Source: Amblyornis subalaris (lineage: Eukaryota > Chordata > Aves > Passeriformes > Ptilonorhynchidae). Taken from it: a stretch of 64,000 nt of DNA. The stretch spans positions 763,814 through 827,813 of the forward strand of contig JACAXG010000075.1 of NCBI GenBank assembly GCA_018881555.1. The letters are read 5' to 3'. The notes under the pieces are model-generated. The model made no database searches. It was not told where the DNA came from and saw nothing but the letters and a program-made list of their open reading frames with translations. This document shows, in pieces, positions 62,201-64,000 of this stretch. A program made the position numbers and the translations under genes. Each line of letters opens with the position of its first letter. The stretch's first letter is position 1.

Positions 62201-63978
62201 AGGTTTAGTGAGATGGAAAATCCTGAGTCTGAGAGAGAGCCATGAGGAATGGTCTGTAAGTGCAAGATGGATTATCTTTTCTTTACAGTAGTTCTTGTGT
62301 GGAAGAAGGGGAAAGTTCCCCAACATAGCCTTGAATATTGAGATAAGAAATCAGAAAAGACTCCTGTTAAAACCAGATGGTTTCAAAAGCTGAATGTCCC
62401 TATTCCCATTTTAAAGGGTGCTCGGTTTCATGGAAAGAGTGGAGTTTTGCCTAAATCAGACTTCTAGATATTGCCCTAATGTCTGATATCCTTTGTGTGT
62501 TTCTCATGCATTGTCTTTGCACTTTGCAGGTCCTCCCAGCCAAGCCATGTGGGCCTTAGGAGATAAAATTGCTTCTTCCATCGTGGCTCAGACTGCTGGC
62601 ATTCCAACTCTTCCTTGGAGTGGCAGTGGTAAGAAGGAAATTGTCCCGTGATCCCCTAGACCATCCTAATCTTTTTTTCCTTCAACGTGTTTAATTTTTA
62701 AGAAGCTCTGTGCTCAAAAGTGTGTTACAAGAGATGTTCCGTCTGTTCAGGGTTTCACCTTTGTGATACTTGCCCACCACACCAGTGAGATGCCTTGGAA
62801 GCAATGACATTAGTGATGGAATGAGCATGGAGGATGGGGGTAGAAACTGGCAGCGTGCAGAGGAGGACAGGGAGGAGGGATTTGGAGAAGTGAGGAAGCA
62901 TGGAAGAGGTGGTTTGGAGTACAACTGATGCTCATAACTCACCTGGTACACTCAGGGCTTGTGGCAACCTGCTGTAGTGGAAGGTGTCCCTGCCCATGGT
63001 AGGGGGTTGGAACAAGATGATCTTTCAAGTCCCTTCCGACCCAAACCATTCTGTGATTCTGTGTAGTTTTGGAGCCCATACTCTGCTTCCATGGAAGTCC
63101 TCTGTAGTTTCAAAACTGTAANTAACAACCTGCTTCTCACAGATAAATGGAGGAGGATATAATGTGTTGGATGAAGAGATCTGCTCCCTAGAATTGTCTG
63201 TTTACATTCTGCATTCTCCCTTTTTTAAGTGCTCCCAGCCTGGTTCCTCATGGAACTGTGGCAGTGGCTTGTGTCACCCGTGTCCTGCAGGTGGATTCTC
63301 ACAGGCCAGGAGCACAAGGAGCTCAGGGGGTGGTGTTTGCATTTCAGGTCTCCGAGTGGACTGGCAGGAAAATGATCTCCAGAAGCGTATCCTGAACGTT
63401 CCTCAGGAGCTCTACGAGAAGGGCTACGTGAAGGACGCAGACGATGGACTGCGGGTGGGTGTTGGGAGGCGCTTGAGGGGTGAGAGAGCTGGGGTTGAAC
63501 TTACTCCTCATGGGAGCACAAACTGGAACCAGGCTGCAGCCCCAGAGCTGGGTCTTGGAAACTGAGAATTTTTCCATGTTAGCTGGCTTAATGATTTTCT
63601 GGGAGTTTGTGAATTTAATGGCACTGAAGCACTGACAAAAGATTTTGTGATCCCTTTGAGAGGTTAGAGTTCTCTGTAATCACAAAATCCCTGTGGATTT
63701 TTCCAACTACAGGCACCCTCTCCAATGGGATATCTGGTTTCTATCCCATTGGTTGCTAAATACAGTCAGACATGGAAGCTTGGATGTGAATCAACAGGGA
63801 AATAATGATCTTTTCGATTTGATTCCGCTGCCTTCTACTTACCCTGTTGTTCTACCCGTCTTACCAGGCTGCTGAGGAGGTTGGCTACCCTGTCATGATC
63901 AAGGCTTCAGAAGGAGGAGGAGGAAAAGGAATCAGGAAAGTTAACAATGCAGATGACTTCCCCAATCTGTTCAGACAG
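49997..63978 (+). CDS. ACACA: Acetyl-CoA carboxylase 1 (alpha), N-terminal 336 residues, continues past the window
   Basis: ACACA is the cytosolic biotin enzyme that carboxylates acetyl-CoA to malonyl-CoA, the committed step of fatty-acid synthesis. Eight exons (49997-50223, 60538-60670, 61193-61331, 61539-61648, 62068-62149, 62530-62628, 63348-63454, 63868-63978) join in phase to 1,008 bases. They cover the regulatory N-terminus with the AMPK site Ser80 ([11 protein letters not shown]) and the start of the biotin carboxylase domain from about residue 117, including the ATP-grasp glycine loop EGGGGKG with Lys319. The full avian protein is about 2,320 residues, so about 86 percent lies beyond the right edge. 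The start is the usual Met (MEESSQP); long and promoter III N-termini are alternatives. Divergent from TADA2A. Confidence 0.97.
53570..53795 (-). mobile_element. CR1 LINE 3' fragment with internal insertion
   Basis: Reads ccttccactatcccaggttg, then ctccaagccctgtccaa, and later cttcagggatggtgcagaca, cagggaagaattactgccta. About 40 bases unrelated to CR1 interrupt it at about 53623-53665. Confidence 0.88.
55762..55938 (+). repeat. Diverged tandem duplication, 101-base period
   Basis: gcagcaaatcgtggcc at 55761 recurs at 55862, and gattcagctggtagaag-like and ttttaaccaatgc/ttttaaccagtgc blocks follow in both copies. Two units only. Confidence 0.8.
56993..57052 (+). mobile_element. CR1 LINE 3' end
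   Basis: Reads agttggacttcatccttgtg, ggtcccttcccactcgggat, attgcatgattc, the sense 3' terminus of a CR1 subfamily. Confidence 0.8.
57601..57608. promoter_or_regulatory. ACACA: TTACGTAA D-box / C/EBP-type site
   Basis: Perfect 8-base palindrome matching the PAR-bZIP (DBP, HLF, TEF) and NFIL3 binding consensus, about 300 bases before the promoter III ATG. Chance occurrence cannot be excluded. Confidence 0.4.
57722..57734 (+). promoter_or_regulatory. ACACA: DR1-like nuclear receptor site
   Basis: GGGACA, one A, AGGTTA: a direct repeat with 1-base spacing of the type bound by HNF4 or PPAR/RXR, about 170 bases before the promoter III ATG. Half sites are imperfect. Confidence 0.4.
57902..57954 (+). 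CDS. ACACA: ACACA alternative first coding exon (promoter III isoform)
   Basis: ATG in agcATGg context, then [17 protein letters not shown] and two bases of Arg18, donor gtaaga. Mammalian promoter III transcripts encode a very similar short N-terminus (human MEGSPEENKEMRYYMLQR) joined to the exon starting [11 protein letters not shown]. The phase fits the exon at 60538, so this isoform loses residues 1-75 of the main form but keeps the AMPK serine, here Ser22, with Gln rather than Met at position -5. Confidence 0.88.
57955..60537 (+). other. ACACA: ACACA intron after the promoter III exon
   Basis: 2.6 kb without supported exons. It contains an old CR1 3' end near 58.95 kb and otherwise unique sequence. 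Confidence 0.82.
58940..58996 (+). mobile_element. Old CR1 LINE 3' end
   Basis: Reads agatactcgactcgatggag, ttggtctgacctagtacagc, catttctgtgt, resembling the 3' end of older reptile/bird CR1 subfamilies (ggtctgacc-tagta-ggc). Confidence 0.65.
60538..60670 (+). CDS. ACACA: ACACA common exon with AMPK site
   Basis: Residues 76-120 of the main isoform: [18 protein letters not shown] through FGGNKVIEK. Ser80 is the AMPK-phosphorylated serine that inactivates the enzyme. Acceptor ctcctcag, donor gtaagt. Confidence 0.97.
61193..61331 (+). CDS. ACACA: ACACA exon, biotin carboxylase N-domain
   Basis: Residues 121-166: [18 protein letters not shown] through PEDLKANA, the first Rossmann-like strand and helix of the biotin carboxylase domain. 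Acceptor cactcag, donor gtgagt. Confidence 0.97.
61430..61488 (+). mobile_element. Short CR1 LINE fragment
   Basis: ctgagggagctgggggtgtt, cagcctggagaaaaggagaa: an internal CR1 segment in sense orientation, ending about 50 bases before the next ACACA exon. Confidence 0.8.
61539..61648 (+). CDS. ACACA: ACACA exon, biotin carboxylase domain
   Basis: Residues 167-203: [18 protein letters not shown] through DIAKRIPVQ. Acceptor gtttgcag, donor gtgaga. Confidence 0.97.
62068..62149 (+). CDS. ACACA: ACACA exon, biotin carboxylase domain
   Basis: Residues 204-231: [18 protein letters not shown] then LHKNGIAFM. The WGHASENP motif is typical of eukaryotic ACC. Acceptor cccgcag, donor gtaagg. Confidence 0.97.
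62530..62628 (+). CDS. ACACA: ACACA exon, biotin carboxylase domain
   Basis: Residues 231-264: [18 protein letters not shown] through TLPWSGS. Human and chicken are nearly identical here. Acceptor ctttgcag, donor gtaaga. Confidence 0.97.
62958..63066 (+). mobile_element. CR1 LINE 3' end
   Basis: Sense-oriented: gtggaaggtgtccctgccca, ccgacccaaaccattctgtg, attctgtg. It retains the terminal attctgtg repeat. Confidence 0.95.
63348..63454 (+). CDS. ACACA: ACACA exon, biotin carboxylase domain
   Basis: Residues 264-299: [18 protein letters not shown] through KDADDGLR. Acceptor atttcag, donor gtgggt. Confidence 0.97.
63868..63978 (+). CDS. ACACA: ACACA exon, ATP-grasp glycine loop (last in window)
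   Basis: Residues 300-336: [18 protein letters not shown] continuing [19 protein letters not shown]. Holds the ATP-binding glycine-rich loop. Acceptor cttaccag, donor gtgact. The gene continues beyond the right edge. Confidence 0.97.
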
Positions 63979-64000
63979 GTGACTTTTTGCACTGATTTGT

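Noticed and set aside
1..64000. CRISPR arrays, prokaryotic operons, phage or intact transposons
   Set aside because: The sequence is vertebrate; the tandem repeats are minisatellites and all CR1 copies are truncated without an open reverse transcriptase frame.
1..64000. tRNA, rRNA or microRNA genes
   Set aside because: No sequence with tRNA A/B boxes and cloverleaf, rRNA similarity, or a convincing miRNA hairpin was noticed; a covariance-model scan would settle it.

Overview
This window is vertebrate nuclear DNA, almost certainly from a bird. The coding exons give a near-complete TADA2A and the first seventh of ACACA, with avian-type protein sequence (the ACACA N-terminus starts MEESSQP). 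Introns are short. About twenty fragments of the avian LINE CR1 are scattered through it, and the promoters sit in CpG islands. No bacterial, viral or phage gene was seen.

Layout. 1-15.7 kb: GC-rich sequence with no supported protein gene. It holds a CpG island at about 9.0-9.75 kb, probably the promoter of a minus-strand neighbour (DUSP14 by vertebrate gene order; its coding exon is not here), flanked by G-rich minisatellites at 8.66-8.96 and 9.74-10.35 kb. 15.9-38.4 kb: TADA2A on the minus strand. All 15 coding exons were found; they join in phase to a 443-residue protein, the same length as the human protein. A 1.25-1.45 kb 3' UTR follows and a non-coding first exon lies in the CpG island at 38.04-38.48 kb. 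38.5-64 kb: the 5' end of ACACA on the plus strand, running off the right edge. Three things can be seen. A CpG-island promoter at 44.2-45.1 kb (with a 161-base assembly gap) carries twin CCAAT boxes, a DR4 nuclear-receptor element and a perfect sterol regulatory element, matching promoter II of ACACA. A 47-base exon at 49.23 kb encodes part of the long N-terminus. An alternative first exon at 57.9 kb matches the promoter III isoform. Eight common coding exons (49,997-63,978) encode residues 1-336, into the ATP-grasp part of the biotin carboxylase domain.

The genes. TADA2A is an adaptor of the ADA/ATAC histone acetyltransferase complexes, which consume acetyl-CoA on chromatin. ACACA makes malonyl-CoA from acetyl-CoA in the cytosol, the committed step of fatty-acid synthesis. 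They are arranged head to head, as in other vertebrates.

I found no wholly new system. The best leads are regulatory: the DR4 plus SRE cassette, DR1-like and D-box motifs upstream of the promoter III exon, a candidate extra start exon at 45.37 kb, and minisatellites or CR1 copies lying directly against promoters or splice sites. Scattered single Ns look like unresolved or polymorphic bases.
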